A DNA stretch of 14,015 nucleotides from Comamonadaceae bacterium. Its GTDB lineage: Bacteria > Pseudomonadota > Gammaproteobacteria > Burkholderiales > Burkholderiaceae_C. Every line of letters begins with the position of its first letter. Positions within the stretch are counted from its first letter, which is position 1. The stretch lies in contig CANGZG010000054.1 of NCBI GenBank assembly GCA_947458415.1, forward strand, positions 1 to 14,015. Reading direction: 5' to 3'. This document shows, piece by piece, positions 13,174 through 14,015 of the stretch. Position numbers and translations under genes: made by a program. The notes below the pieces were generated by a model. The model was not told the origin of the DNA. It was given only the letters and a program-made list of their open reading frames with translations, and ran no database searches.

Positions 13174-14015
13174 ATGGCAAGCAAACAATCCGAATACTCA
13201 GAAGGGTCGATACGGGTTCTCAAAGGACTCGAGCCGGTCAAGCAACGGCCCGGCATGTACACCCGCACCGACAACCCCTTGCACATCATCCAAGAGGTGA
13301 TTGACAACGCGGCCGACGAAGCCTTGGCTGGCTTTGGCAAAAAAATCTCCGTCACCTTGTTTGCTGATGGCTCCATCGGCATTGATGACGACGGACGAGG
13401 CATTCCGTTTGGCATGCACCCTGAAGAAAAAGCCCCGGTCATTGAACTGGTGTTCACGCGGCTACACGCCGGCGGCAAGTTTGACAAAGGCAGTGGCGGC
13501 GCTTACAGCTTTTCCGGTGGTCTGCACGGCGTAGGGGTGAGCGTGACCAATGCGCTGGCCAAGCGCATGGAGGTCACGTCCTACCGCGAAGGGCAAGTCG
13601 CGCACTTGGTGTTCCAAGCCGGCGACGTGGTTGAAAAACTCAAGCTGCGCAAAGCGGCTGAGGGTGACAGAAAACAAGGCACGTTGGTGCGTGTGTGGCC
13701 CGACGCCAAGTACTTCGAATCCTCAACCTTGCCCTTGAATGAGTTGATCCATTTGTTGCGCAGCAAGGCGGTGTTGATGCCCGGGGTCAGCGTCACGCTG
13801 GTGCAAGAAAAAGCCAAGGACACCCAAACCTGGTTGTACAAAGGGGGCTTGCGAGACTACCTGATGCAGACCTTGCACGCAGACCCGTTCATTCCTTTGT
13901 TTGATGGCGAAGGTTTTGCTGACGGCGGGCATGAGAGTTTTGCCGAAGGCGAGGGCGCGCAATGGTGTTTGGCCTTCACCGAAGACGGTGCGCCGGTGCG
14001 CGAAAGCTATGTCAA
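13174..14015 (+). CDS. parE: DNA topoisomerase IV subunit B, 3' end cut by window edge
   Basis: ParE is the ATPase subunit of topoisomerase IV, which separates linked daughter chromosomes. The visible 280 residues cover the GHKL ATPase domain and the start of the transducer. Motifs: QRPGMYTRTDNPLHIIQEV (24-42), catalytic Glu41 and Asn45 in EVIDNAADEALAG, DDGRGIP (72-78), and the ATP-lid segment GGLHGVGVSVTNALA (115-129). The RPGMYTRTDNPLH form, rather than the GyrB form with GDT and GLHH, identifies ParE; the short segment between the ATPase motifs also fits. The ATG at 13174 leads straight into SIRVLKGLEPVKQRPGM, the family start. No ribosome-binding site is seen. Full length would be expected near 630-660 residues, so more than half lies outside the window. 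Confidence 0.95.
   Translation, partial: MASKQSEYSEGSIRVLKGLEPVKQRPGMYTRTDNPLHIIQEVIDNAADEALAGFGKKISVTLFADGSIGIDDDGRGIPFGMHPEEKAPVIELVFTRLHAGGKFDKGSGGAYSFSGGLHGVGVSVTNALAKRMEVTSYREGQVAHLVFQAGDVVEKLKLRKAAEGDRKQGTLVRVWPDAKYFESSTLPLNELIHLLRSKAVLMPGVSVTLVQEKAKDTQTWLYKGGLRDYLMQTLHADPFIPLFDGEGFADGGHESFAEGEGAQWCLAFTEDGAPVRESYV

Noticed and set aside
1..14015. Mobile elements, phage, defence or toxin-antitoxin systems
   Set aside because: No transposase, integrase, nuclease-helicase or toxin-like product was found; gaps are short and gene content is housekeeping.

Overview
The window looks like an ordinary chromosomal segment of a betaproteobacterium, most likely Burkholderiales/Comamonadaceae. The evidence is the gene orders pyrG-kdsA-eno and dapA-bamC-metallohydrolase, the character of the proteins (a KdsA with metal-ligand cysteine, a ParE reading RPGMYTRTDN, an Ala/Pro-rich mini-lipoprotein), moderate G+C and frequent TTG codons. 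The family assignment is inference from pattern recognition; no search was run. I see no mobile element, tRNA, rRNA, CRISPR array or phage gene, and no gap between genes exceeds about 140 bases.

Layout. Positions 1-3602 (minus strand): pyrG (CTP synthase), kdsA (KDO-8-phosphate synthase) and eno (enolase, cut by the left edge), read leftwards. pyrG and kdsA overlap by ATGA, and a terminator-like hairpin precedes eno. Positions 3675-5350 (plus): coaBC and dut, also overlapping by ATGA, divergent from pyrG across a 72-bp region. Positions 5351-5872 (minus): a SlyD-type FKBP prolyl isomerase whose stop codon directly abuts that of dut. Positions 5904-7046 (plus): a RoxA/YcfD-type JmjC ribosomal oxygenase, then a 61-residue Ala/Pro-rich lipoprotein (7182-7367) and a bidirectional terminator. 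Positions 7455-10267 (minus): dapA, bamC and a YycJ-like metallo-beta-lactamase-fold hydrolase in one tight unit. Positions 10341-13063 (minus): a compact four-gene unit (MFS transporter, 46-residue single-span membrane protein, short-chain dehydrogenase, class I methyltransferase), with every junction overlapping or 1 bp apart. From 13174 (plus): parE, cut by the right edge.

How the genes fit together. Most of the window is housekeeping: nucleotide supply (pyrG, dut), CoA synthesis (coaBC), lipopolysaccharide core sugar (kdsA), glycolysis (eno), lysine/cell-wall precursor (dapA), outer-membrane protein assembly (bamC), ribosome modification (roxA), folding (slyD) and chromosome decatenation (parE). 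CTP made by PyrG is a co-substrate of CoaB across the shared divergent promoter region, and CTP is also needed to activate the KDO made from the KdsA product.

The parts most worth a second look are the four-gene MFS/small protein/SDR/methyltransferase unit of unknown purpose, and a repeated promoter layout in which a -10-like hexamer lies only 7-8 bases before an ATG with no ribosome-binding site (coaBC, slyD, the MFS gene, parE). That layout suggests leaderless mRNAs. I found nothing that I would call a clearly new system.
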